Shown here piece by piece: positions 1-5,797 of a stretch of 6,255 nucleotides of DNA (positions are counted from its first letter, which is position 1; every line of letters begins with the position of its first letter). The stretch is from the NCBI GenBank assembly GCA_003522945.1, contig DPHR01000107.1, positions 497 through 6,751 of the forward strand. The letters are read 5' to 3'. Made by a program: the position numbers and the translations under genes. The notes under the pieces were generated by a model. The model was not told the DNA's origin and made no database searches. It saw only the letters and a program-made list of their open reading frames with translations. The DNA comes from Clostridiales bacterium (GTDB lineage: Bacteria; Bacillota; Clostridia; Oscillospirales; Oscillospiraceae).

Positions 1-29
1 GGGTCGAGCGCGGCGGTCGGCTCGTCGAG
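1..29. repeat. Direct repeat copy 1, within NBD of exporter half B (partner 1883-1911)
   Basis: Bases 1-29 are identical to 1883-1911 (offset 1882). The segment encodes the Walker B to D-loop region LDEPTAALDP in both exporter genes. Extending to base 67, 59 of 67 positions match without gaps. This reflects protein conservation plus the same codon choices, and possibly gene conversion between the two paralogues. It may extend left of the window. Confidence 0.7.
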
Positions 30-1652
30 AATGAGAAAGGGCGCATCCTTATAGAGCGCGCGGGCGATGGCGATCTTCTGCCCCTCACCGCCGGAGACCT
101 CGACGCCGTTCTCGTCAAAATCGCGGAAGAGGCTCGTCTCCGTTCCGAGCGGCAGCGCTTTGAGCCGGTCGCCGAAGCCGGCCTGCCGGAGCGCTTTCTC
201 GGCTCTCGCGCGGTCATATTCCGGCGCGGCGGCCACGTTCTGCCCGAGCGAGAACGCCAGCAGCTGAAAGTCCTGGAACACAACAGAGAATACGTCCATA
301 TACTCTCTGTAATTATATTTCCGAATATCTATGCCATTGAGTAATATCTCGCCCTCGGTAGGGTCGTACAGACGGCAAAGCAGCTTGATGAACGTTGTTT
401 TGCCGCTGCCGTTCGGCCCGACGACGGCGAGCTTTTTTCCGATCTCAAACTTCACCGACAGATGGCGCAGCGCCCAATTCTCCGTGCCGGGGTAACGGAA
501 GGAAACATCGCGGAACTCGATCTCGTACTTTCGGTCGGAGCGCTTCTCGGTCGTGAGCGAGCCCTGATACATCTCGTTCGGCGTATCGAGGAAGGCGAAG
601 AGCTCCTGCAGAAACGGCGCGTTGCTGCGCACGTCGCCGCCGTATACGACGAGCTGCGAGAGATGGCCGGAAAGGGCGGTGAGCGCGGAGACATACTGCA
701 CAACGCTGCCCGCGCCGAACGCGCCCGCGAGCGCCTTCAGGCATACGAAAAGATACGCTGTCACGGTGAACAGCACCGAGAACAAAGCGTTCACGATCAT
801 CAGCACACCGCCGCGGCCCCACGCGAGCTTTGCGAACGGGCCGTTCGTACTGAACGGCGTATCGGACGAAGCATAGCTCTCGCAGATGTCCTGCTGGTTA
901 TACATGCGGATGTCGCTCGCGCGGTCGCGGTCGCTGATCGCCATGACCGCAAAGAAGTTGAAAAACCGGTTGCCGAGCCGCGCGAGCGGTGCGAGCTCTG
1001 CCGTGAGCATCGAGGCGCGGTTCATGCACAGCGACGGCAGCACCGAGAGCAGAGCAAGCAGCAGCAAGCAGCCGAGCAGAAACAGCGGATGGTTCAGCAC
1101 CGTCCACGCCCCGGCGCTTTCCGGCACGCGCTGCGTGAAGAGCGTCACGGTGAGGGCGACAACGCCCAGAACACCAAAAACGGACATCGGCAGCTTTGTC
1201 TCCACATCGAGCACGCGCCCCAGACCGTAGCCGGACCATTTTTCGTTCTGGAGGATCTGGGAGAGATCGTCGTGCGTTTTGGGATCGTCCAGCCGGGGGA
1301 AATCCATGTCCAGCAGTTTGTTGGCGTAAATCTTCTGGTTGATATAGAAGCTGTTGTCGTACAAAACCGTCTGCCGGCGCTCGAGCGCGGTGGTGATGAG
1401 CGGCAGCAGCGCCGCCGCGGCGACGGCGGCAATAGCGAGCACCGTGAGCCGGTGCGCATCGCGCGCGCCCGTCAGCTCGCCGATGATCTGCGCGGAAAGA
1501 TAAATCAGCACATACGGCGAGAGCGATTTTAACGCGGCGTAAAGCCAGTTGACCGCGTGCAGCGCGGGCCGTTCGGCATAAAAGAGCTTCGCCGCGCGGC
1601 GGTGCAGCCGCCACGCCTCGCGCGAGGATACTTTTTTCTTATTCTCTTCCAT
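1..1652 (-). CDS. ABC exporter half-transporter B (TMD-NBD fusion), C-terminus cut by window edge
   Basis: Second half of a probable heterodimeric ABC exporter in the cytoplasmic membrane; it would use ATP to move an unidentified substrate. The visible 550 codons start at ATG 1652, with GGGAGGAGGG eight bases upstream. The N-terminal half has hydrophobic stretches near residues 34-57, 69-88, 140-160, 175-195 and 265-290, fitting the usual six-helix exporter domain. The C-terminal half is a nucleotide-binding domain: Walker A GPNGSGKTT (412-420, Lys418), Q-loop VVFQDF, signature VSGGEGQ (519-525), Walker B FLILDEP with Asp543 and Glu544, and D-loop TAALDP at the edge. The H-loop and the end, probably some 60-80 residues by comparison with its neighbour, lie outside the window. 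The start overlaps the end of exporter half A by 14 bases (ATGGAAGAGAATAA), so translation is probably coupled. A 60-base stretch (291-350) inside the NBD is strikingly AT-rich and uses ATA, TTA and AGA codons. Family assignment is firm; substrate is unknown. Confidence 0.95.
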   Translation of the reverse strand, partial: MEENKKKVSSREAWRLHRRAAKLFYAERPALHAVNWLYAALKSLSPYVLIYLSAQIIGELTGARDAHRLTVLAIAAVAAAALLPLITTALERRQTVLYDNSFYINQKIYANKLLDMDFPRLDDPKTHDDLSQILQNEKWSGYGLGRVLDVETKLPMSVFGVLGVVALTVTLFTQRVPESAGAWTVLNHPLFLLGCLLLLALLSVLPSLCMNRASMLTAELAPLARLGNRFFNFFAVMAISDRDRASDIRMYNQQDICESYASSDTPFSTNGPFAKLAWGRGGVLMIVNALFSVLFTVTAYLFVCLKALAGAFGAGSVVQYVSALTALSGHLSQLVVYGGDVRSNAPFLQELFAFLDTPNEMYQGSLTTEKRSDRKYEIEFRDVSFRYPGTENWALRHLSVKFEIGKKLAVVGPNGSGKTTFIKLLCRLYDPTEGEILLNGIDIRKYNYREYMDVFSVVFQDFQLLAFSLGQNVAAAPEYDRARAEKALRQAGFGDRLKALPLGTETSLFRDFDENGVEVSGGEGQKIAIARALYKDAPFLILDEPTAALD

Positions 1653-3471
1653 CGTTTTCGCCCTCCTCCCGGTAATACTTGCTCTGCACTTCAAAGAGCC
1701 CGGCGTATTTTCCGCCGCGCGCGAGCAGCTCCTCGTGGCTGCCCTGCTCGGCGATGACGCCGCCGTCGATGAGCAGAATGCGGTCGCAGAAGCGCGTCGA
1801 GGCAAGGCGGTGCGAGATGAACACGCTTGTCCGCCCCACGGTCATGGCGGCGTATTTCTGATAGATATCGTTCTCGGCGATGGGGTCGAGCGCGGCGGTC
1901 GGCTCGTCGAGCAGCAGGATGGGCGCGTTCTTATAGAGCGCTCGGGCGAGCATGAGCCGCTGCATTTCGCCGCCGGAGAGCAGCACGCCGTCCTCGAACA
2001 CCTCTCGGCCGATGTGCGTTTTGAGATCGTCCGGCAGCGCCGCCACGCGCTCCGTGAGCCCCGCCTTTTCGAGACATTCGCGCACGCGCGCCTCGTCGAT
2101 GCCCTCGCGCGTCTGCGCGACGTTTTCCTCCAGCGTCGCTTCGAGCACCGAGAACTTCTGGAACACGGCGGTGAAGAGCGTGTAGTACTCCTGCCGGTTG
2201 AACTCCCGGATGTCCTCGCCGTTTAAGAGCACGCGCCCCTCGGTCGGGTCGTAAAAGCCGCAGAGCAGCTTTACGAGCGTCGTTTTGCCCGCGCCATTTA
2301 AGCCCACAACGGCGAGCCGCTCGCCGGGATGCACCGTGAGATCAATACCGTGCAGCGCGTCCTTGTCCGCGCCGGGATAGCGGAAGGAGACATTTTCCAG
2401 CCGCAGCTCGTATTTCCCGTCCGCACACTCCGGCATGGACTTGCCGCCCTCCATGCGGAAGGGCTCCGGCAGCTCGAGAAATTCACGCAGGGTACAGAGC
2501 TCGAGGCTCTGCCGCCGCAGCGTGCCGAGCTCGGTGAGAATGCCGTTGAGCTGCTCGGTATACGCGCCGACGGCGGAGAAGCACAGCAGAAAGTCGCCCG
2601 CGCCCATTCCCCCGACGAGCGTCTGGCGCAGCAGGAAGTAATAGGCAAGGCCATTTCGCACGGCGGTGAGCACGGCGTCGATCACGTTCGTCCAGAAATA
2701 CACCCGCTCGCGCCGCTCGACGAAGGCGTCGATCGCGCGGAGCGTTTTATCGTATACGGCTTCGAGCCACGGGCGCATGCCGAAAATGCGGATGTCCTTG
2801 CCGAGAACGGTGCTCCGCGCCTTGTCGGAAACATAGTCCATTTTCTTTTCGAGCGCGGCGGCCTCGTCGCGGTGGCGGTAGCCCCACTCGTTGATGCGCC
2901 GGTTGACGAAGTACTCCGCCGCGGTCGTCACGGTGAGCGCGGCGAGAAGCCACGCGCTCGTATTCGTGAGCAGCAGCAGATACACCACAAAGCTCAGCGC
3001 CGCGGTGAGAAACTTCTGCTCATCCACCCAGAGCGCCTCGCTCGCGCAGCGGTTATTTATGGTCGCGCGTACGGCCTGCTCCTGCAGCTTGAGAACTTCC
3101 GGGTCCTCGGAGAGCGGATAGGACATCACGCAGGTCTTATAATGGATCTTGCGGATGAGCGCAAGGCGCACATCGACTCGCGCGAACATCGGCGCGTGCT
3201 CCAGATAGGCGCTGACCGCCGAGCACACGAGCAGCACCCCGGCGAGCACGGCGATCGTCGCGAGAATACGCGAAAAGCCCGCCCCTTCCTCTACGCAGCG
3301 GACGATCTCCGGCGCGAGCAGGAGACCCGAAATGCCCGTGCCCGCCATGGCGAGCGCTTTTATGACAGCGAATACCGGCACATCGTCCCGGTGCGCCGCG
3401 TGCGCCTGCCGCAGCATCCAGAGCATGTTCTGCCCCAGACGGTAGCGCGGCTTTTTCGTTTTTTCTTTCAT
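1639..3471 (-). CDS. ABC exporter half-transporter A (TMD-NBD fusion), complete
   Basis: A complete 610-residue ABC half-transporter, normal length for an exporter with fused membrane and ATPase domains. Hydrophobic segments lie near residues 31-55, 68-90, 154-168, 172-189, 260-281 and 290-304, consistent with six helices. The NBD has Walker A GLNGAGKTT (390-398, Lys396), Q-loop Gln438, signature LSGGEMQRL (498-506), Walker B PILLLDEP with Asp522 and catalytic Glu523, D-loop ALDP (527-530) and H-loop FISHRL (His554). Every catalytic element is present, so nothing suggests a degenerate ATPase site. I chose ATG 3471 because AGAGGTGG sits five to six bases upstream; an in-frame GTG at 3480 falls inside that site. 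The gene overlaps the next exporter half, so the two most likely form a heterodimer. Similar pairs are common in Clostridia beside LytTR/GHKL regulators and are often called peptide, bacteriocin or multidrug exporters, but the substrate here is unknown. It follows the kinase gene after a hairpin-bearing gap. Confidence 0.95.
   Translation of the reverse strand: MKEKTKKPRYRLGQNMLWMLRQAHAAHRDDVPVFAVIKALAMAGTGISGLLLAPEIVRCVEEGAGFSRILATIAVLAGVLLVCSAVSAYLEHAPMFARVDVRLALIRKIHYKTCVMSYPLSEDPEVLKLQEQAVRATINNRCASEALWVDEQKFLTAALSFVVYLLLLTNTSAWLLAALTVTTAAEYFVNRRINEWGYRHRDEAAALEKKMDYVSDKARSTVLGKDIRIFGMRPWLEAVYDKTLRAIDAFVERRERVYFWTNVIDAVLTAVRNGLAYYFLLRQTLVGGMGAGDFLLCFSAVGAYTEQLNGILTELGTLRRQSLELCTLREFLELPEPFRMEGGKSMPECADGKYELRLENVSFRYPGADKDALHGIDLTVHPGERLAVVGLNGAGKTTLVKLLCGFYDPTEGRVLLNGEDIREFNRQEYYTLFTAVFQKFSVLEATLEENVAQTREGIDEARVRECLEKAGLTERVAALPDDLKTHIGREVFEDGVLLSGGEMQRLMLARALYKNAPILLLDEPTAALDPIAENDIYQKYAAMTVGRTSVFISHRLASTRFCDRILLIDGGVIAEQGSHEELLARGGKYAGLFEVQSKYYREEGENDGRE
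1661..1670 (-). promoter_or_regulatory. Ribosome binding site of exporter half B
   Basis: The minus strand reads GGGAGGAGGG here, a near-perfect Shine-Dalgarno sequence eight bases before ATG 1652. It lies inside the last codons of exporter half A. This fixes the start of half B and supports translational coupling through the 14-base overlap. Confidence 0.8.
1883..1911. repeat. Direct repeat copy 2, within NBD of exporter half A (partner 1-29)
   Basis: Exact 29-base match to bases 1-29, encoding the same LDEPTAALDP segment of exporter half A. It is a coding repeat between paralogues, with no sign of a mobile element. Confidence 0.7.
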
Positions 3472-3476
3472 CGAAA

Positions 3477-3484
3477 CCACCTCT
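3477..3484 (-). promoter_or_regulatory. Ribosome binding site of exporter half A; decides the start
   Basis: The minus strand reads AGAGGTGG just upstream of ATG 3471. The longer in-frame candidate start (GTG 3480) is part of this site and has no equally good site of its own, so the ATG is preferred and the protein begins MKEKTKKPRY. Confidence 0.75.
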
Positions 3485-3513
3485 TCTTTGCGAGGATAAC
3501 ACTATCACAAAAC

Positions 3514-3541
3514 TTCGTCCCCGGCGCAGACCGGGGACGAA
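3514..3541 (-). terminator. Perfect 11-bp hairpin between kinase and exporter genes; weak intrinsic terminator or attenuator
   Basis: TTCGTCCCCGG (3514-3524) and CCGGGGACGAA (3531-3541) are exact inverse complements around a six-base loop, giving an 11-bp, largely G-C stem. Read on the minus strand, it lies about 30 bases after the kinase stop and is followed by GTTTTGTG, which holds only four consecutive T residues. That is a short U-tract, so termination is probably partial. Read on the plus strand it is followed by TGGCTTATTTTC, a worse tract, and no plus-strand gene ends here. The likely role is to lower exporter transcription relative to the regulators, or to stabilise or process the mRNA. 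The structure is certain; the function is inferred. Confidence 0.6.
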
Positions 3542-3571
3542 TGGCTTATTTTCGGGGATGAACCGTTTCGC

Positions 3572-4234
3572 TCACACCTGCGGGAGCAGTATCTCGGTCG
3601 TGAACGCGCCGTCCTCGCTGTTGCGGGAGAGATACCCGTCCAGCCGCGCGACGATATCGTCGATGCGCACGAGACCGAAGCCGTGCCCCTCGCCCTTCGT
3701 GGTGCGGAAGCGCCCGCCGGTCTTTTCCAGCTTCTTTCCGGCGGTGAAGTTTGTGAAGGAGATATAAAGCTGCGTGCCCTTCATGTCCATGTACACGCGG
3801 ATGAGCCGGTCCTTTTCCGGCAGGGCCATGCTCGCTTCAATGGCATTATCGAAGAGATTGCCGAGAATGCAGCAGAGATCGAGCTCCGACATTTTAAGCT
3901 TCACGGGGATGTGCGCGTCGGCCTGCACCGTGATGCCGCGCGATTTGGCGAGGGATATCTTGCTGTTCAAAATGGCGTCCGCCATGGCGTTGCCGGTTTT
4001 GACGACGGTGTCCACGGTGTTCAGATCGGTGTCCAGCTCGTCGAGATAGGCGCGGATGGCGTCCATGTCGCCCTTGGCGGCGAACGCCTTGAGCACCTGA
4101 ATATGATTCCGGTAGTCGTGCCGCCAGCCGCGGATCTGGCGGTACATGTTCTCCACCTCTTTATAATGCGTGTCCACCAGCTCGCGCTGGTAGGCTTCGA
4201 GCTGCTTATCGACGCGGCGGGAAAAAAGGCTCAT
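3572..4234 (-). CDS. Short soluble GHKL-family sensor histidine kinase (AgrC-like catalytic core)
   Basis: A 220-residue cytoplasmic histidine kinase that should autophosphorylate and pass phosphate to the LytTR regulator encoded just upstream. Residues 1-35 are charged and heptad-like (a probable coiled coil). The dimerisation and phospho-acceptor helix carries RHDYRNHIQ, with His39 the likely phosphorylated residue. The GHKL ATPase domain has N-box LGNLFDNAIEA (Asn126, Asp129, Asn130) and G-box KGEGHGFGL (180-188). This is the SPOB_a plus HATPase_c_5 layout of AgrC relatives. Those kinases normally have five to seven membrane helices before the catalytic core; here none is visible, so the sensing part is missing or supplied by another protein. 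ATG 4234 was chosen because AGAGGTG lies five bases upstream; an in-frame TTG at 4249 would overlap the regulator stop and encodes the binding-site bases. The gap to the regulator gene is 11 bases. Family assignment is firm; the signal is unknown. Confidence 0.95.
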   Translation of the reverse strand: MSLFSRRVDKQLEAYQRELVDTHYKEVENMYRQIRGWRHDYRNHIQVLKAFAAKGDMDAIRAYLDELDTDLNTVDTVVKTGNAMADAILNSKISLAKSRGITVQADAHIPVKLKMSELDLCCILGNLFDNAIEASMALPEKDRLIRVYMDMKGTQLYISFTNFTAGKKLEKTGGRFRTTKGEGHGFGLVRIDDIVARLDGYLSRNSEDGAFTTEILLPQV

Positions 4235-4239
4235 GCTCT

Positions 4240-4246
4240 CACCTCT
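4240..4246 (-). promoter_or_regulatory. Ribosome binding site of the kinase gene, overlapping the regulator stop codon
   Basis: The minus strand reads AGAGGTG five bases before ATG 4234. Its first base is the last base of the regulator TGA stop (4246-4248), so ribosomes ending on the regulator can restart on the kinase. This also argues against the TTG at 4249 as the start. Confidence 0.75.
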
Positions 4247-4938
4247 CAATGATACGCGATAATGGCGCGGTTGAGCGCTTCGTAAGCGCCGCGCGGGAGC
4301 GGGACGGCCGCGCCGTCGGATAAGATCGCGTCCGTTTTCGTCACGCGGCGGATGTACGAAAGATTCACGATCGCCGCGCGCCCGATGCGGAAGAACCGCT
4401 CGTCCAGCTCGTCCGAGAGCGCGCCGAGCGTTTTCTTTGCGGTATAGTCGCGCTTCGCGTGGACGGTCGTGTAGTTTTTCTCCACATCGAGATAGCGGAT
4501 CTCATAAAGCGGCACGCGGAAGATCTCGCCGCCGCACTCGAGCGTGAGCGCGCGGCTGTCGCTGCGCAGCTTTGCCGCGGCGCGGTCGAGCACCTCGAAG
4601 AGCTTTTCCTCGCGGACGGGCTTTACGAGATAGTGCAGCGCCGCCACGTCGTACCCCTCGGCGATGTAGTCCGTGTAGCCGGTGATGAAAACGATCTGCA
4701 CCGCGGTGTTCTCCGCGCGGACGCGCCTGGCCATCGTCACGCCATCCATGCCGCCCATCTCGACATCGAGCAGCAGAAGGTCAAAATTCTTGTCCTCGTC
4801 ATAGGCGAAGAGGAACGCCTCGGCGGAGGGGAACATCTCGAGCGCGACGCTCTCTTCCCGGCTCTCGCCCCATTCGCGGACATACTGCGCGACGAGCTGC
4901 GCGTCCTCGGCGCGGTCGTCGCAGATAGCGGCTCGCAT
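4246..4938 (-). CDS. LytTR-family (AgrA-like) response regulator
   Basis: A 230-residue transcription regulator made of a receiver domain and a LytTR DNA-binding domain. In the receiver (about 1-118), the acidic pair Asp7-Asp8, the phospho-acceptor Asp58 in LLLLDVEM, Thr86 in FITGYTD and Lys106 in LVKPV are all present, so it should be phosphorylatable. The LytTR domain (about 128-228) shows the typical EIRYLDVEKNYTTVHA and RIGRAAIVNLSYIRRV segments. Phosphorylated proteins of this family bind paired direct repeats upstream of target promoters. Its partner is the soluble kinase encoded 11 bases downstream, and the nearest likely target is the exporter pair behind it. I chose ATG 4938, with a GGGGGGAG binding site; an in-frame GTG at 4953 precedes that site and has no good site itself. 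It heads the minus-strand unit, with a strong promoter at 4965-4993. Family assignment is firm; targets are inferred. Confidence 0.97.
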   Translation of the reverse strand: MRAAICDDRAEDAQLVAQYVREWGESREESVALEMFPSAEAFLFAYDEDKNFDLLLLDVEMGGMDGVTMARRVRAENTAVQIVFITGYTDYIAEGYDVAALHYLVKPVREEKLFEVLDRAAAKLRSDSRALTLECGGEIFRVPLYEIRYLDVEKNYTTVHAKRDYTAKKTLGALSDELDERFFRIGRAAIVNLSYIRRVTKTDAILSDGAAVPLPRGAYEALNRAIIAYH

Positions 4939-4940
4939 AT

Positions 4941-4950
4941 TCTCCCCCCT
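4941..4950 (-). promoter_or_regulatory. Ribosome binding site of the response regulator gene
   Basis: The minus strand reads AGGGGGGAGA directly before ATG 4938, a G-rich Shine-Dalgarno sequence. It supports the ATG over the upstream in-frame GTG 4953. From the predicted transcription start the leader would be only about 20 bases. Confidence 0.65.
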
Positions 4951-4964
4951 CACGATGTTTTTCC

Positions 4965-4993
4965 ATAGTATTCAATTCGCAAACGCTTGTCAA
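4965..4993 (-). promoter_or_regulatory. Sigma-A-type promoter of the regulator-kinase-exporter unit
   Basis: On the minus strand a perfect -35 box TTGACA (4988-4993) is followed after 17 bases by the -10 box TACTAT (4965-4970, four of six consensus bases). Transcription would start near 4958, about 20 bases before the regulator ATG, with the ribosome binding site in between. The -35 box overlaps that of the divergent holB promoter by five bases. A GTTTG direct repeat with 11-base period spans this -35 region and could be an operator. Confidence 0.7.
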
Positions 4994-5016
4994 ACTAAAA
5001 ATGTGTATGGTATACT
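4987..5016 (+). promoter_or_regulatory. Sigma-A-type extended -10 promoter of holB
   Basis: On the plus strand the -35 box TTGTCA (4987-4992) and the -10 box TATACT (5011-5016) are 18 bases apart, and TG at 5008-5009 makes an extended -10. Both boxes match five of six consensus bases. The expected start site is near 5023, only about two bases before the first possible holB ATG (5025), so the mRNA would be leaderless or have an extremely short leader. It shares its -35 region with the oppositely directed regulator promoter. Confidence 0.7.
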
Positions 5017-5024
5017 GAATCGAT

Positions 5025-5771
5025 ATGGAAAAGATGATGCATTCGTATATAATCTCCGGCGACGGAGACGCGGCGCGCTCTCGCGCGCGGGAAATGGCGG
5101 CGGCGGCGCTCTGTGAGAGCAGCGGCGCGAAGCCCTGCCGCGCTTGCCGCCACTGCCGCAAGGTGTTCCAGGGCGCGTTCCCCGGCATCCATCCGGACGT
5201 GGCGCTCGTCGAGCGCGCGGCGGACAAGTCCGGCAAGCTGCGGCGCGAGATCACCGTCGATCAGATCCGCGCGCTCGCCGTGGACGCTGCCGTGCTGCCG
5301 AACGAGGCCGACGGCAAGGTATACATCTTTCCCGAAGCGGACACGATGAACATCGCCGCGCAGAACGCGTTCCTGAAGCTGCTCGAAGAGCCGCCGCGCG
5401 GCGTCATGTTCCTTCTCTGCGCCGAAAGCCGCGAAAAGCTGCTCGAAACTGTGCAGTCGCGCTGCGGCGAGATCCGGCTCGCGGGCGGGACTGCCGCGCC
5501 GGAGAATGAGCGCGCCCGCGGCTATCTTGAAGCGCGGCTCGACCGCGCGGAGCTTCTGCGCTGCTGTACGGCGATGGAAAAGCTCGATAACGCGCAGCTT
5601 CTCGAGGTCGTTACCGCGGCGGAGGAGCTCGCCGTGAAGCTCGTTTCCGACCGGCGGGAGCTTCTCGCGCTCGAAGCGTTTCTCCACCGCGCGGAGGAAT
5701 ATCTCCGGCTGAATGTCGGCCCGAAGCACGTGACCGGTTATCTATCCACCTATCTGCCGGACGGCAAATGA
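5025..5771 (+). CDS. holB: DNA polymerase III delta-prime subunit, compact form
   Basis: Delta-prime is the non-hydrolysing clamp-loader subunit that helps open and load the sliding clamp in replication. The 248-residue protein shows the zinc module Cys30, Cys38, Cys41, Cys44 (CX7CX2CX2C), the conserved VYIFPEAD (99-106) leading to NIAAQNAFLKLLEEPP (109-124), and the SRC motif (145-147) that supplies the arginine finger. The usual P-loop position reads SGDGDAARSR without Lys-Thr, so ATP binding is not expected; this is normal for delta-prime. It is short: E. coli and B. subtilis versions have about 330 residues. The N-terminus begins directly at the first strand (HSYIISG), and an in-frame TGA at 5016-5018 rules out a longer start. 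ATGs at 5025, 5034 and 5037 are all possible; none has a strong ribosome binding site, though GGAAAAG precedes the last two. The stop overlaps a possible ricT ATG as ATGA. It lacks the usual upstream tmk neighbour in this window. Confidence 0.93.
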   Translation: MEKMMHSYIISGDGDAARSRAREMAAAALCESSGAKPCRACRHCRKVFQGAFPGIHPDVALVERAADKSGKLRREITVDQIRALAVDAAVLPNEADGKVYIFPEADTMNIAAQNAFLKLLEEPPRGVMFLLCAESREKLLETVQSRCGEIRLAGGTAAPENERARGYLEARLDRAELLRCCTAMEKLDNAQLLEVVTAAEELAVKLVSDRRELLALEAFLHRAEEYLRLNVGPKHVTGYLSTYLPDGK

Positions 5772-5797
5772 CCTCCGGCGCTCACACATCAGGAAAT

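Noticed and set aside
462..1532. Long plus-strand open frame (356 codons) opposite exporter half B
   Set aside because: It is the antisense of a well-supported ABC exporter gene in GC-rich DNA. The translation is rich in Arg, His, Glu and Gln with no domain, and has no ribosome binding site of note.
1631..1640. AAAAAAG run near the start of exporter half B as a programmed frameshift site
   Set aside because: The codons read AAG AAA AAA GTA, so the run is not in the A AAA AAG phase needed for -1 slippage, and both flanking frames are already explained.
3501..3509. Promoter for the exporter pair (TGTGATAGT on the minus strand)
   Set aside because: The -10 match is only four of six and no -35 box lies at the right distance. 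It is kept as a weak possibility in the hairpin finding, not called as a feature.
3525..3541. Plus-strand terminator reading of the hairpin
   Set aside because: No plus-strand gene ends upstream, and the sequence after the stem lacks a U-tract.
2329..3561. Long plus-strand open frame (410 codons) opposite exporter half A
   Set aside because: Antisense shadow. It resembles the antisense frame of half B in places (for example RAGIAEGDI against RAGVTEGNI) only because both mirror the conserved VSFRYPG region of the NBDs.
3541..3561. Tiny plus-strand frame starting ATG GCT TAT as a peptide cargo gene
   Set aside because: It ends after six codons at TGA, has no ribosome binding site, and points against the operon.
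3683..4252. Plus-strand open frame opposite the kinase gene
   Set aside because: Antisense shadow; the minus-strand frame carries all GHKL kinase motifs in order.
4995..5729. Minus-strand open frame of 244 codons opposite holB
   Set aside because: It is the complement of a clear delta-prime gene, has a low-complexity Arg/Ala-rich composition, and would run into the divergent promoter region.
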